Positions 41,661 to 51,015 are shown, numbered from the stretch's first letter. The stretch: DNA of 64,000 bases from JALSRD01 sp964476595 (GCA_964476595.1 CAYZCL010000133.1:4505-68504); one strand, 5' to 3'. Notes: generated by a model not told the origin, from the sequence alone. A program made the numbers and translations.

Positions 41661-43519
41661 TTTTGGTTATACTTGCTGATGTCTTTTAAAAACCGTTTGA
41701 GTTCTGCATCAAATAACCGATGACGCCGTAAAAACGGAGCATGACCGCCGTTTTCGATTTTATGCACCTTATTTTCCCACAGATTGGAATACGAAATGCC
41801 GGCAATATACGTCTGATTGATAAAAGGATCGTCGCTGCCATTGATGATAGCAACGGGTGTCATCCCGGATTTCAAAGCGCGAAGTTGCCGCGGCCAGTCG
41901 ACCGTCAGCGTTTTCGTGAATACGAAAGCCCGCGCCCGGCCATCCGTCCTTTTGACGGCGTTGTGTAAAAACTTCGTTTCCGGACGGATCGGACCGACCG
42001 TGGCGACAGCGTACTGATGCGCTTCACGCGGTGTAAAAAAAAGACGGTTTGTCAGTTCCATATGGACGCTGGCATGGTACCCCGCATCAAGATCATCGGG
42101 CAAGCGCCCGATGGGCGAAGTTCCGCAGATTACCAGGCCAGACAGAGGGAAACCGCGAGCATTCAGCTCCAGGGCAACATATCCACCCAGCGACCATCCG
42201 AGTATAACGGGGCGCTCAATCCCCTTTATTTTCAAAATTTCTTCCGCAATATCCGCATATACCGCAATATCGTAAGTGACATCCGGTTGCCTGGCGTTTT
42301 CGGAGACACCGTGACCGGGGAGATCAAAGGCCAGCAGGCGATGGGATTTTGCGAGCGACTGGAATTGATGAAAAAAGACTTCCTTACACGAGGAATTGCC
42401 ATGTATCAGTACCACGCATGGTTTATCACCACCTGTGTCTGAGACAGCGATACGCCCGTGGGAAGTGGAAATCATCCTTTCAATAGCACCCAAAAGCTGA
42501 TTCCGAAAGGCCCTATGCCGATACCGATGCCAGGCAGCCACGAAGCCGGACCATCGCGCCGCCATGAATTTCCTGATTTCCTGAATCGCCGCCCAGAGCC
42601 CTCCGGGATAAAATATCAGTACAACCACGATGGCACCTGATATGATAATATTTCTCCAGGCACCAAGCTCTGCGAACGCTTCAGCAAAAAAAGTGAGCAA
42701 TAGCGCCGATACCAGGGATCCCCATAAAGTCGCGATTCCCCCCAGCAAAAGGATGCTCAATATTAACGTCAACGTACCCAGGCCAAAGGTATCCGGAGAG
42801 GCAACACGGATATACGAACCGAAAAACGCACCGGCGATTCCAGTGAACAAAGCGCTGCCCATCAGCGTGATCACGCGTTGACGTGCCTGTGAAACCCCTC
42901 GGGCAATGGCATAGTATTTGTGATCTCTCAAGGCGATGATGCCCCGTCCGATACGCGACTTGATCAACCGGTGCAAATAGATCGTGGAAAGGATGAACAA
43001 GACCAATGCCGTATAGTAATAACCAATCTTGCCATTTTTAATAAAACTGTAGGAACCTATTTTCAGCGCCGGTAGCGTGACCATCCCCATGGTCCCGCCG
43101 GTAATATCGGACTGGCTGATCACGATTTGTAACAACAGCTGCGAAAAGGCAATCGTAACCAGAATGACGTAAATACCGCTCAGCCGTAAAATCGGCAGCG
43201 CCAGAACAGCGGCAAGCGCGATTGCCACAATGCCGCCGGCGGGAATAGCCAGCCAGGGCGACAGGCCAAGAGTCTTGGCCAGGATGCCGTAGGTATAGAT
43301 TCCCACGGCAAAAAACGAAACATGCGCAAAATTGAAAATACCACCGTAGCCAAGACTCAAATCCCAATTACTGGCAACGATGGCATAAACAAAATACAAT
43401 ATAAAAATGTGCTGCGTATAACTTCCCGAAAATATCCAGGGCGCAATGATAAAAAAGGCCAGCACCATCATAGCCGGCCGAAAACCGCCACTTCTGATAA
43501 AGGGTTGATCGTATTTCAC
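41657..43519 (-). CDS. Fusion: LivM-type ABC permease plus alpha/beta hydrolase
   Basis: A single 620-aa frame. Residues 1-315 are a branched-chain-amino-acid-type permease: SLGYGGIFNFAHVSFFAVGI, LRLSGIYVILVTIAFSQLLL, GRGIIALRDHKYYAIARGVS and GGIATLWGSLVSALLLTFF. Residues 345-620 are an alpha/beta hydrolase with oxyanion HGNSS (373-377), nucleophile elbow GWSLGG (Ser443), NGSDDPF and the catalytic His in ENGGHAPFLRR. The join (about 320-345) is basic and helical with no break, frameshift or start site. The hydrolase would sit on the cytosolic face if the permease topology is normal. It is the fifth gene of an operon with livK, livG, livF and livH homologs. Confidence 0.88.
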   Translation of the reverse strand: MKYDQPFIRSGGFRPAMMVLAFFIIAPWIFSGSYTQHIFILYFVYAIVASNWDLSLGYGGIFNFAHVSFFAVGIYTYGILAKTLGLSPWLAIPAGGIVAIALAAVLALPILRLSGIYVILVTIAFSQLLLQIVISQSDITGGTMGMVTLPALKIGSYSFIKNGKIGYYYTALVLFILSTIYLHRLIKSRIGRGIIALRDHKYYAIARGVSQARQRVITLMGSALFTGIAGAFFGSYIRVASPDTFGLGTLTLILSILLLGGIATLWGSLVSALLLTFFAEAFAELGAWRNIIISGAIVVVLIFYPGGLWAAIQEIRKFMAARWSGFVAAWHRYRHRAFRNQLLGAIERMISTSHGRIAVSDTGGDKPCVVLIHGNSSCKEVFFHQFQSLAKSHRLLAFDLPGHGVSENARQPDVTYDIAVYADIAEEILKIKGIERPVILGWSLGGYVALELNARGFPLSGLVICGTSPIGRLPDDLDAGYHASVHMELTNRLFFTPREAHQYAVATVGPIRPETKFLHNAVKRTDGRARAFVFTKTLTVDWPRQLRALKSGMTPVAIINGSDDPFINQTYIAGISYSNLWENKVHKIENGGHAPFLRRHRLFDAELKRFLKDISKYNQK

Positions 43520-44406
43520 GATACAATCCTCTCAAATTTACCAAACAACCCTTCAGGCTTGATCATCAGGACCGCGATCATAACGATAAATAAAACCGTC
43601 GGCGCCCAATATAAACCAACAAAATAGATACTAAATGCCTCAATAATGCCGATGACATAGGCGGCCTTGACCGGGCTGCTCAACCGGGCAACACCCCCGA
43701 AAATAACGACAACCAGGGCTTTCATCAGGGGGTCATTGCCCATGGTCGGGGTAATAAACCGGATTGATCCCAGAAAGACACCCGCCAGCCCGGCGAGCCC
43801 GGCTGAGATACCAAAAGCGAGCAGATATAGCCGTTCTACATTCAGCCCCATCAATTCGCCGGCTTCACGGTTCTGGGCCACGGCGCGCATGGCCAATCCT
43901 ATTTTGGTTTTGTGTAAAAGGAGCCACAAAAGAACAATCAGGACCGGAACAAAAAGAATAATCAATGTCTCCTGGGCGGAAATGGTTACGCCAAACAGGG
44001 AGACGTTGCCTTCGATGATCCGCGGCAACTGCTTGGACCGCCCGCCCCACAGGAGAATGGCTATGTTTTCCAGCAGAGAGGCACCGGCCAGGGTGGTAAT
44101 AACGGCCAGCAGCACGAGATTGTCTTTTTTCTCAAACGGCCGTATTAAAAAAGTTTGAAAAAAAAGACCGATGGCGAAAACACCCCCGACTCCCGCAACC
44201 ACCGCAATGGATAATCCGAGGCCCCACGCACTGGCGCTGGCCACTTGCCAGGCAATATAAGCACCCGCCGCAATAAAAACGCCATGCGAAAAATTAAAAA
44301 TGCCCAGGGTGGTCCAGACAACCGCCAGACCGACCGCCATCAGAGCATAAAGGGATCCTAAAACCACGCCACTGGTTAACGTATAAAGAAACGCCTGGAA
44401 TGTCAT
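43516..44406 (-). CDS. LivH-type ABC permease
   Basis: A 296-aa inner-membrane permease. Conserved features: YTLTSGVVLGSLYALMAVGL, TLGIFNFSHGVFIAAGAYIA, IGLAMRAVAQNREAGELMGL (the ATPase-contacting EAA-like loop) and TPTMGNDPLMKALVVVIFGG. The ATG at 44406 was chosen over a GTG six bases earlier. It overlaps livF by four bases and the fusion gene by four bases, as expected for a tight operon. Confidence 0.9.
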   Translation of the reverse strand: MTFQAFLYTLTSGVVLGSLYALMAVGLAVVWTTLGIFNFSHGVFIAAGAYIAWQVASASAWGLGLSIAVVAGVGGVFAIGLFFQTFLIRPFEKKDNLVLLAVITTLAGASLLENIAILLWGGRSKQLPRIIEGNVSLFGVTISAQETLIILFVPVLIVLLWLLLHKTKIGLAMRAVAQNREAGELMGLNVERLYLLAFGISAGLAGLAGVFLGSIRFITPTMGNDPLMKALVVVIFGGVARLSSPVKAAYVIGIIEAFSIYFVGLYWAPTVLFIVMIAVLMIKPEGLFGKFERIVS

Positions 44407-45191
44407 TGGCACACATTACCAAAGTACATATTCATAATATCCTGGTGGTCAGGCATGTTTTCCCGGGTTATGGGTGAAGAGATGCCGCCGTGATCAAACA
44501 TATAGATCGTATCAACCAGATTGAGAAGGAGTTCAATATCCTGTTCCACCAATATGATGGGAACACCGAAATTCTTAATCGTCTCAATGGCCTGTCCCAA
44601 ATGTAACTTGACCTTGGGCGCCAGCCCTAAAGTGGGTTCGTCAAGAATTAATAATTTAGGCTGCCCCATAAGCCCTACGCCGATGGCAACCATTTGTCTC
44701 TCGCCGCCGGACAAGGACTTTATTTTTTGATGACGGCGTTCAGCCAGAATCGGGAAAAGTGTTTCCACAAAGGCTCGCGTTTGCCTGGTTTGGGATTTTT
44801 TGCCGGAGTCGACGCTGCCGGCAAGATCAAGGGTTTCGTCAATGGTCAGTTCCGGAAAAAGGAGATTCCCCTGGGGAACCTGAATCAAACCCGATCGAGC
44901 CACTTTTTGCGGATTCATGCGCCGTCGCCGCAGCACGCTATAGTTGAAATTGCTGCTTGACCGACGCTGATATTCTCCGGGGCGGTTCAACTGTTTCCCT
45001 AAAAAAACAATCCGGCCCTCCCAGGGATCAATAAGACCGGAAATCGTCTTTAGGAGTGTTGTCTTACCATGGCCGTTGGGGCCAAATAAGCCAATGCTGG
45101 TTCCGCTTTCCATCACAAAAGATACGTCATGAAAAATTCGGACCGGTTCATATCCACCGCTAAGTCCTGATATTTCAAGAAGTGGTTGCAT
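44403..45191 (-). CDS. LivF-type ABC ATPase
   Basis: A 262-aa ATPase: Walker A GPNGHGKTTLLKT, signature LSGGERQMVAIGVGLM, Walker B KLLILDEPTLGLAPK and switch VEQD. An insertion of about 20 residues (NRPGEYQRRSSSNFNYSVLR) lies between Walker A and the Q-loop region, longer than usual for LivF. GGAGGTG sits five bases before the ATG at 45191. It overlaps the end of livG by 17 bases. Confidence 0.92.
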   Translation of the reverse strand: MQPLLEISGLSGGYEPVRIFHDVSFVMESGTSIGLFGPNGHGKTTLLKTISGLIDPWEGRIVFLGKQLNRPGEYQRRSSSNFNYSVLRRRRMNPQKVARSGLIQVPQGNLLFPELTIDETLDLAGSVDSGKKSQTRQTRAFVETLFPILAERRHQKIKSLSGGERQMVAIGVGLMGQPKLLILDEPTLGLAPKVKLHLGQAIETIKNFGVPIILVEQDIELLLNLVDTIYMFDHGGISSPITRENMPDHQDIMNMYFGNVCQ

Positions 45192-45942
45192 GCCCACCTC
45201 CCCGATCGCCTAAATACGCTTCGACCACTTTAGGGTCTCTGGTCACCTGGTCCGGTTTACCGATGCAAAGCAATTTTCCATAATTGAGAACCAGCATCCG
45301 CTGGGAAATATCGGTGAGCAGTGCCAGGACGTGCTCGATCAGCAATATCGAAACCCCCGCGAGGTTGATCCGGATAATGATATCTTTCAATTGTTGAACC
45401 TCAGGCCGGGTTAAACTCGAGGCCGGTTCATCAAGCAAAAGCAAGCGTGGTGATAGCGCAAAAGCACTGGCCAGCATGAGTTGTTTACGATTGTAAATGG
45501 GCAACGCACCTGCCAGTGCGTTATGCATGCTTTTGGGAAATCCGACAAAATCAAGCGCTTCTTCGGCACGTGCCTCGTTTTCCCGTGCCTGGCCGGCTGC
45601 GCTCGCGTGTTCGATAGCAACCAGAACATTGTCGAAGGCAGATAAGCCGGAAAAGGACGACTCCCTTTGGAATGTCCGCGCCAAACCGATTTGACAGATT
45701 CGATGCGGTGCCAATCGCGTGATATCACGTCCCTGGAAAATGACCTTGCCCTCATCTGCCCGGAAAGGAATCGATGTAATAATGTTGAACAAGGTGCTTT
45801 TGCCACTGCCATTGGGTCCGGCGATACCTAGGATTTCATTTTCACCCACCTCGAAACTGACGTTATCTACCGCTGTCAGTGCGCCAAATCGTTTTGTTGC
45901 GCCCCGGACGGCAAAGAAAGCGGGTTTTTCCTGTATTGTCAT
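45175..45942 (-). CDS. LivG-type ABC ATPase with degenerate signature
   Basis: A 255-aa ATPase with Walker A GPNGSGKSTLFNI, ARTFQRESSFSGLSAFDNV, Walker B RLLLLDEPASSLT and switch IEHV. The usual signature (L-S-x-G-x) is replaced by LPIYNRKQLMLASAF, so the serine and glycine that contact the opposing ATP are missing. Since LivF keeps its signature, one of the two ATP sites may be non-hydrolysing, as in other asymmetric ABC pairs. It lies 116 bases after livK. Confidence 0.88.
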   Translation of the reverse strand: MTIQEKPAFFAVRGATKRFGALTAVDNVSFEVGENEILGIAGPNGSGKSTLFNIITSIPFRADEGKVIFQGRDITRLAPHRICQIGLARTFQRESSFSGLSAFDNVLVAIEHASAAGQARENEARAEEALDFVGFPKSMHNALAGALPIYNRKQLMLASAFALSPRLLLLDEPASSLTRPEVQQLKDIIIRINLAGVSILLIEHVLALLTDISQRMLVLNYGKLLCIGKPDQVTRDPKVVEAYLGDRGGGHATTS

Positions 45943-46058
45943 GGCGTTATCGACAAAATCATGAATCGACTTTCAAGCAATGAAGCACCCCATCGACCTA
46001 TTGGGATCCAAAAGAGGAAGCGGCGACCATGAACCGTGGCCGCCACTTCCCGTTTCCC

Positions 46059-47321
46059 CTATTTCGACATCCAGGGCGCCGGTTTGAAGGAGCCAACTGC
46101 GTATTTGGACGGGCTGATCAATATACCTTTGCCATCCCAGATCTGATAGAAAGTTACGGGGATATGGTCGACATCCTGGATGGCCAGGTGGGTCGCCGGA
46201 TCGAAGGCGAGAACACCGGCGGCGGTATCCCGCTTCATTTTACCGATCGCTTGGGCAATGGCTTTATGCTTGGTAGGATCGCCCACCTGACGAAGCGCGT
46301 CGAAATAGAACTGCATCATATCGTAAAGGCCGATACCGTAAGGACCGGGCTCCGCCTTATACCGATTGCGATATTCCTTCAACCTCTCCTGGCCCAGTGG
46401 CCATTTCGGTGTATCCAGTGGACCGCCGATCGCGTTATAAAGGACGCCGTTGGCATTTTTCCCGGTCAGTTTGAGAAATTCCGGAACCAGGGGCGCGTAT
46501 TGCAAAAACACCAGGCTATCGGTAGGATCCTCGAGAAATTGATTCAGGAACAGGGCTGAATTGCCGGGGAGATAGTCTGTGTTTACCACCAGATCCGGGG
46601 GATTCTGGCGGACTTTGGCCAGAATGGCTCGCCAGTCGCTGACCTCGCCGAACGGCACCAGTTCATCCACGGTCACTTTCCAGCCACCCTTTTTAAAAAC
46701 AGTTTTCATGCCTTCGGAGATGGTCTTGGAATAGGGGTTGTCAGAAGAGATAATGGCCACCGTCTTATTTTTAAGTTTGATTTTTCCGGCCTTGGCCAAT
46801 TTTTCAACAAGGGGCAGCAGAGCGGTCTCGTATCCCTTAAACGACGCCGTAAATGACCAGCAGCACCAGTAATCTTCAGGCGCCTTGCCGATAATACCCG
46901 CCGTCGCGCCGGCTGGACCGGCAATCATGAAAGGCATGCCAGCCTCTTTCATCAGGTCAATCTCAAAGTTCGACAGGCTGGCATATCCGGTAATAATGAA
47001 ATGAATATCGGCATCGCCCAGGAGCCGTTCGGCCGCACTGGTGACGTTTGCCGCCGACATGTCCTTGACATCGGCGGTTTCAATTTCAAATGTATATCCA
47101 GCGATCCCTCCAGCCTTGTTGGCTTCATCAACAGCCCACTTGACGGCGCGGACGTAATCCTCACCATCGGCAGACGCCGGTCCGGTCAAGGGTGCCAGAA
47201 TGCCTATCTTGATTACTTTGGCTTCTACTGCTTGATACTGTCCACCCAACGCTATCATTGCCATCACACCGAACAAGATAAACAAGACGCTTAAATTCAA
47301 ACTCCGTTTCGACCGCATCAT
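46059..47321 (-). CDS. LivK-type periplasmic substrate-binding protein
   Basis: A 420-aa exported binding protein. The signal peptide is LSVLFILFGVMAMIALGG. The mature part starts KVIKIGILAPLTGPASADGE, with FIITGYASLSNFEIDLMKEA, MPFMIAGPAGATAGIIGKAP and YNAIGGPLDTPKWPLGQERL, all in the type I periplasmic fold of LivK/AmiC. The pocket residues cannot be assigned a ligand by eye. AAAGGAGG precedes the ATG. It is the first gene of the operon and gives the transporter its specificity, perhaps for an amide, ester or aromatic compound cleaved by the fused hydrolase. Confidence 0.9.
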   Translation of the reverse strand: MMRSKRSLNLSVLFILFGVMAMIALGGQYQAVEAKVIKIGILAPLTGPASADGEDYVRAVKWAVDEANKAGGIAGYTFEIETADVKDMSAANVTSAAERLLGDADIHFIITGYASLSNFEIDLMKEAGMPFMIAGPAGATAGIIGKAPEDYWCCWSFTASFKGYETALLPLVEKLAKAGKIKLKNKTVAIISSDNPYSKTISEGMKTVFKKGGWKVTVDELVPFGEVSDWRAILAKVRQNPPDLVVNTDYLPGNSALFLNQFLEDPTDSLVFLQYAPLVPEFLKLTGKNANGVLYNAIGGPLDTPKWPLGQERLKEYRNRYKAEPGPYGIGLYDMMQFYFDALRQVGDPTKHKAIAQAIGKMKRDTAAGVLAFDPATHLAIQDVDHIPVTFYQIWDGKGILISPSKYAVGSFKPAPWMSK

Positions 47322-47603
47322 AATCCTCCTTTTGTTTCAATCCCGGGCTGAAAACTTTTCAACTCACAAGTAAATGGATCCGGTTGATTTACGTGCATAA
47401 TGATATTTTAAATGCTTTGCAAGTATTTTTTTAAATGCCATTAAAATTTCATCAATAGCACTTAAAAATAAACAGCCCATTATCGGTCCTGGCCTTTACA
47501 AATACCAAGGATGAAAGCCAACTGAACCAGTGGTTGTTTTTTTAAGAAAGAATGTGACGCCTTGGTGAAGAAAGCGCCACCAAAGGCTCACACAACAATA
47601 ACT
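47322..47603. other. AT-rich gap carrying the livK leader
   Basis: The segment is strongly AT-rich (TTAAATGCTTTGC-like runs, poly-A/T stretches) and contains the AAAGGAGG site of livK on the minus strand. No gene or clear operator was found; a promoter for the liv-type operon must lie here. Confidence 0.4.
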
Positions 47604-48050
47604 TAACATTTCAAGCGTATTGCATATGAACGTGGGCAAATCGACATTCGAGAGGCGTTCATAGACGGCAGCTTCGCACCGGCAAAAAAAGGGGTCTTGC
47701 TGTCGGCAGGACAAAACGCGGCAAGGGCACCAGGATCATGGCAATCGCAGACGCTTCCGGTCTTCCTGTCGCCGCTTACGTTGAAAGCGCTGCGCCCCAC
47801 GAAGTAAAACGGGTCGGGCAAACGATAGAAAGCTGTTTTACGCGCTATGCTGCGGATAAGCTTATTGGCGACAAGACCTGCGACAGCGATAAACTCGATC
47901 AGCAGCTTCAAAAGGACCGTGGCGTTGAAATGATTGCGCCACATCGAAGGAATAGAACAAGAGCACGCATCCAGGATGGACAAAAACTCAGGCGATACAG
48001 GCGCCGATGGAAACTCGAAAGACTGTTTGCAAGGCTGCAGAACTTCAGGC
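47604..48050 (+). pseudogene. IS5-superfamily (IS427-like) transposase remnant
   Basis: Fragments read EAFIDGSFAPAKKG, then after a frameshift near 47695 GRTKRGKGTRIMAIADASGL, HEVKRVGQTIESCFTRYAAD, LIGDKTCDSDKLDQQLQKDR and RRYRRRWKLERLFARLQNFR, the order of the DDE domain in IS427-type transposases. It is truncated at the C-terminus where the sigma-54 regulator gene ends. It marks the right boundary of the low-GC segment that begins at 39.4 kb. Confidence 0.8.
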
Positions 48051-49412
48051 GTGAATGCCGTAACGCTTCATCCAGTGCCACACCGTCACCCGTGACACGC
48101 CCAGCAACCGCGCCGCCTCGGCGCGGTTGCCGCCGGTCCTGCGCAGCGCCTCCAGCAGGTGATGTTTTTTCATCTCCTCGTGCCGCAGCGGACGTGCAGG
48201 CGGATCGGCCTCCGCGGACCCGGAGGGGTCACCGATATGCTCGGGCAGGTGCTCCGGCTGTATCTTGGGGCCCAGGCAACGTATGGCGGCATATTCGAAG
48301 GCGCTCTTGAGTTCACGCACGTTGCCCGGCCACCGATAGGCCATCAGCCGGTCCAGCGCCTCCCGGCTGATCCCCGCAAGAGGCTTTTCGTTTTTCATGC
48401 AGATCCTGCGTAGGAAATAATCCGCCAGCAGGGGAATGTCCTCGGGCCGTTCGCGCAGGGGCGGCATGCGGATGGGGATCACGTTGATGCGGAAATAAAA
48501 GTCCTCCCGCAGGTCTCCCCTGCGGACCCGTTCCTCGAGGTTGCGGTGGGTGGCCGAGATGATGCGGACATCCACCGGAATGGGCGTGTTGTCCCCCACC
48601 CGCTCGATGACCTTTTGCTCCAGCACGCGCAGGAGCTTGACCTGCGTCGCGGGCGGGATGTCCCCGATTTCGTCGAGGAAAATGTCGCCACCCTGGGCGG
48701 CCTCGAACCGTCCCCGGCGATCCCGGTAAGCACCGGTAAAGGCCCCCTTGACGTGCCCGAAGAGCTCGCTTTCCAGCAGGGACGCGCTCAGAGCGGCACA
48801 GTTGATCTTGACGAACGCTTTGTTGCGGCGCCTTCCGCACCGGTGCAGCGCATCGGCGGCCAGTTCCTTGCCGGTGCCGCTCTCGCCCAGGATGATGATG
48901 GGGGCATCCGACTGCGCCGCACTGGAAATCAGGTCGAACACCCTGCGCATGGCCGGCGAGTTGCCCAGCAGGCCGTAAAAGCGGTCCTCCGACCGCAGTT
49001 CCCTGCGGAAAACCTCGACCTGCCGTTGGCTCTCGACCAGCATCGAGATGTTGGTGACGGTCTCGACACTGCCGATGACCCCTCCCTGCTCATCGTGCAG
49101 CAGGCGGGCGTTCTTGAGAACGTGAACGACCTCACCACTCTTGCTCACCAGGGTGCAGCGGTGGTTGTCCAGCCGGCCCGTCCGGAACAGGATGCACCAG
49201 TTATCGAGGCCGCGGCCACGAGCGATCTCGCAATAGCTGCAGTTGATGGTGGTGCAGGGCTGACCGATGATCTCGTCCCTGGCGTAACCGGTCATTTCTT
49301 CGAATGCCCGGTTGACCGAGAGGATGGTGCCCTGCCGGTCGACGATCATGACACCGTCCTGGATGGTCTCGACGACCGTTTTCCAGTGGGCTTCGAGGTA
49401 GGAACCGTACAT
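48045..49412 (-). CDS. Sigma-54-dependent regulator with cysteine-rich PAS domain
   Basis: A 455-aa activator. Residues 10-130 form a PAS domain (ETIQDGVMIVDRQGTILSVN) with an unusual cysteine set, CTTINCSYCEIARGRGLDNWC, that could bind a cluster or sense redox. Residues 145-385 are the AAA+ module: GESGTGKELAADALH (Walker A), GHVKGAFTGAYRDRRGRFEA with the GAFTGA loop that contacts sigma-54, and GGDIFLDEIGDIPP (Walker B). The C-terminus is a Fis-type helix-turn-helix (LEALRRTGGNRAEAARLLGV). It is divergent from a porin-like gene with a sigma-54 promoter, its likely target. Confidence 0.92.
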   Translation of the reverse strand: MYGSYLEAHWKTVVETIQDGVMIVDRQGTILSVNRAFEEMTGYARDEIIGQPCTTINCSYCEIARGRGLDNWCILFRTGRLDNHRCTLVSKSGEVVHVLKNARLLHDEQGGVIGSVETVTNISMLVESQRQVEVFRRELRSEDRFYGLLGNSPAMRRVFDLISSAAQSDAPIIILGESGTGKELAADALHRCGRRRNKAFVKINCAALSASLLESELFGHVKGAFTGAYRDRRGRFEAAQGGDIFLDEIGDIPPATQVKLLRVLEQKVIERVGDNTPIPVDVRIISATHRNLEERVRRGDLREDFYFRINVIPIRMPPLRERPEDIPLLADYFLRRICMKNEKPLAGISREALDRLMAYRWPGNVRELKSAFEYAAIRCLGPKIQPEHLPEHIGDPSGSAEADPPARPLRHEEMKKHHLLEALRRTGGNRAEAARLLGVSRVTVWHWMKRYGIHA

Positions 49413-49592
49413 TTGCTAACTCCCCTGCGTTAAATTTTTTAACTGACGTTAAATTTTTTATCATGCCTCGATTCCCCATGCAAGCCAAATCGGCGCCACC
49501 GGTCGTCGGCTGTCGTCTGCGGTCATTCTAACAGCCCAACGATACAAGTAAAACAGGAGCCAATACCCGTCACTGAAATAGCGTTCGCAGCA
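49413..49592. promoter_or_regulatory. Intergenic region with a 13-base direct repeat
   Basis: On the minus strand AAAAAATTTAACG occurs twice, 19 bases apart, about 20-50 bases ahead of the sigma-54 regulator start. The repeats may be binding sites for the regulator or part of its promoter. Nothing else is evident up to the sigma-54 promoter at 49593. Confidence 0.45.
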
Positions 49593-49608
49593 TGGCACCG
49601 AAGTTGCT
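49593..49608 (+). promoter_or_regulatory. Sigma-54 promoter of the porin-like gene
   Basis: TGGCACCGAAGTTGCT matches the -24 (TGGCAC) and -12 (TTGCT) elements with the required ten bases between GG and GC. It lies 157 bases upstream of the porin start, close to a divergent sigma-54 activator gene. Confidence 0.8.
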
Positions 49609-49764
49609 CCAGAGAGGGGCAACCATCGACCACGGCCCCGTCGTTCGCAAAACGGGGGCCGTATTCCACGAGGGGAGGTGATGCGCAAGGTACGAAAAAG
49701 GTTCATGTGTCGCCTTGTCCAAAACCCATTGTCGATCCATACGATTCACAAGGAGGAAACAAAA

Positions 49765-50985
49765 GTGAAGAAAATTATCGTTCTTTCCGCCGTTATTGCC
49801 GTGATGTTCTGGGCGCTTCCTGCGTCCGCCGTGGATCAGTGGGATTTTTACGGCAGCGCCCGAATGGAGACATTTTACAATGCCGGAAAAGCCGCTACGT
49901 TGATGAATGCCCACGACGACGGCAACATCAACGAGGACGACGCCGAAACCCAGTGGAGCCTGTCGCCCATCGCCCGCATCGGCGCCAAGGTCAAGCACGG
50001 GCACGTCAGCGGCTACTTCGAGTACGGTCCGGGCGTCAACTTGCGCAAGCTCTACGCCACCTGGCGGCCTTGGGGGGATCAGTCCTGGGAACTGCTGGTG
50101 GGCCAGACCTATACACCCATCAATGTGTTCTACTCCGGGCAGACCTATGCCGCCGACGAAGGCCTACTCTCTACCGGCCAGATGTACGACGGCCGCCATC
50201 CCATGGTGCAGGTGTCGTACAAGGGCTTTAAACTGGCCCTCGTCAATGTCGGCAACGCCAGCGACCTGGGCACCCTCTTTGCGTCCGAGCCCGGCGGCGA
50301 GCTGGACTCGCCGGGAGACGTTGACGTGCTGATTCCCAAGATTGCGGCCAGTTACCATTATAGCGCCGACAACTTCTTTTTCGACCTGGTGGGCGGCTAC
50401 CAGACCTACCGGATCGAGAACCCCAACGGTTTCGGCGGAGACCTCGACGTCGATGCCTTCATGTTCGGCGGCGGCGGCGGTGTCAATTTCGGACCCGCAT
50501 ACGTCAAGGCCGCCGGCTATTATGGCCAGAACATTGGCAATTACGGTATGTGGACCAATGCCAACGGCTATTTCGGCAAGCCCATGCTCAAACCGGGTGC
50601 ACCCGTTGCGGGCCTGTGGGCCGTCGATGCCGCCAGCGCCGTGGTGACCTATAACCGCGACGCCACAGGAGCCCTGAGCTATGACACCGAGGACACCACC
50701 GTCTGGAGCGCCCTGGGTGTGGTGGGCTTCAACGTCAACGACATGATCCGACTGGAAGCCGGTGTGGGCTACGTCGACTATGACAACGACTACTTCATCG
50801 CCGACGGAAAGGTGATGGCCACCTATCTGCAGGCGCCCATCACCTTTGCCAAAGGGGTCTTCATGGTCCCTGAAATCGGCTACTACAACATTGACAGCCG
50901 CCTGGACATGCTGGACGACAACGGCTCCGCCCGCGACGGTGAAGATTTCTGGTACATCGGCGCCAAGTGGCAGATCAACTTCTAG
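49765..50985 (+). CDS. Porin-like outer-membrane beta-barrel protein
   Basis: A 406-aa exported protein. The signal peptide is IIVLSAVIAVMFWALPASA, cleaved before VDQWDFYGSARMETFY, a typical first porin strand. Alternating aromatic/hydrophilic strands continue to a C-terminal DFWYIGAKWQINF ending in Phe, the outer-membrane assembly signal. The loops are Gly/Asp-rich. GTG start with AGGAGG eight bases upstream; an earlier in-frame start gives a longer leader without a signal peptide. Controlled by sigma-54. The substrate that passes through is unknown. Confidence 0.85.
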   Translation: MKKIIVLSAVIAVMFWALPASAVDQWDFYGSARMETFYNAGKAATLMNAHDDGNINEDDAETQWSLSPIARIGAKVKHGHVSGYFEYGPGVNLRKLYATWRPWGDQSWELLVGQTYTPINVFYSGQTYAADEGLLSTGQMYDGRHPMVQVSYKGFKLALVNVGNASDLGTLFASEPGGELDSPGDVDVLIPKIAASYHYSADNFFFDLVGGYQTYRIENPNGFGGDLDVDAFMFGGGGGVNFGPAYVKAAGYYGQNIGNYGMWTNANGYFGKPMLKPGAPVAGLWAVDAASAVVTYNRDATGALSYDTEDTTVWSALGVVGFNVNDMIRLEAGVGYVDYDNDYFIADGKVMATYLQAPITFAKGVFMVPEIGYYNIDSRLDMLDDNGSARDGEDFWYIGAKWQINF

Positions 50986-51015
50986 CCGACCACGGCTCGC
51001 CATCGAACGATCCTG

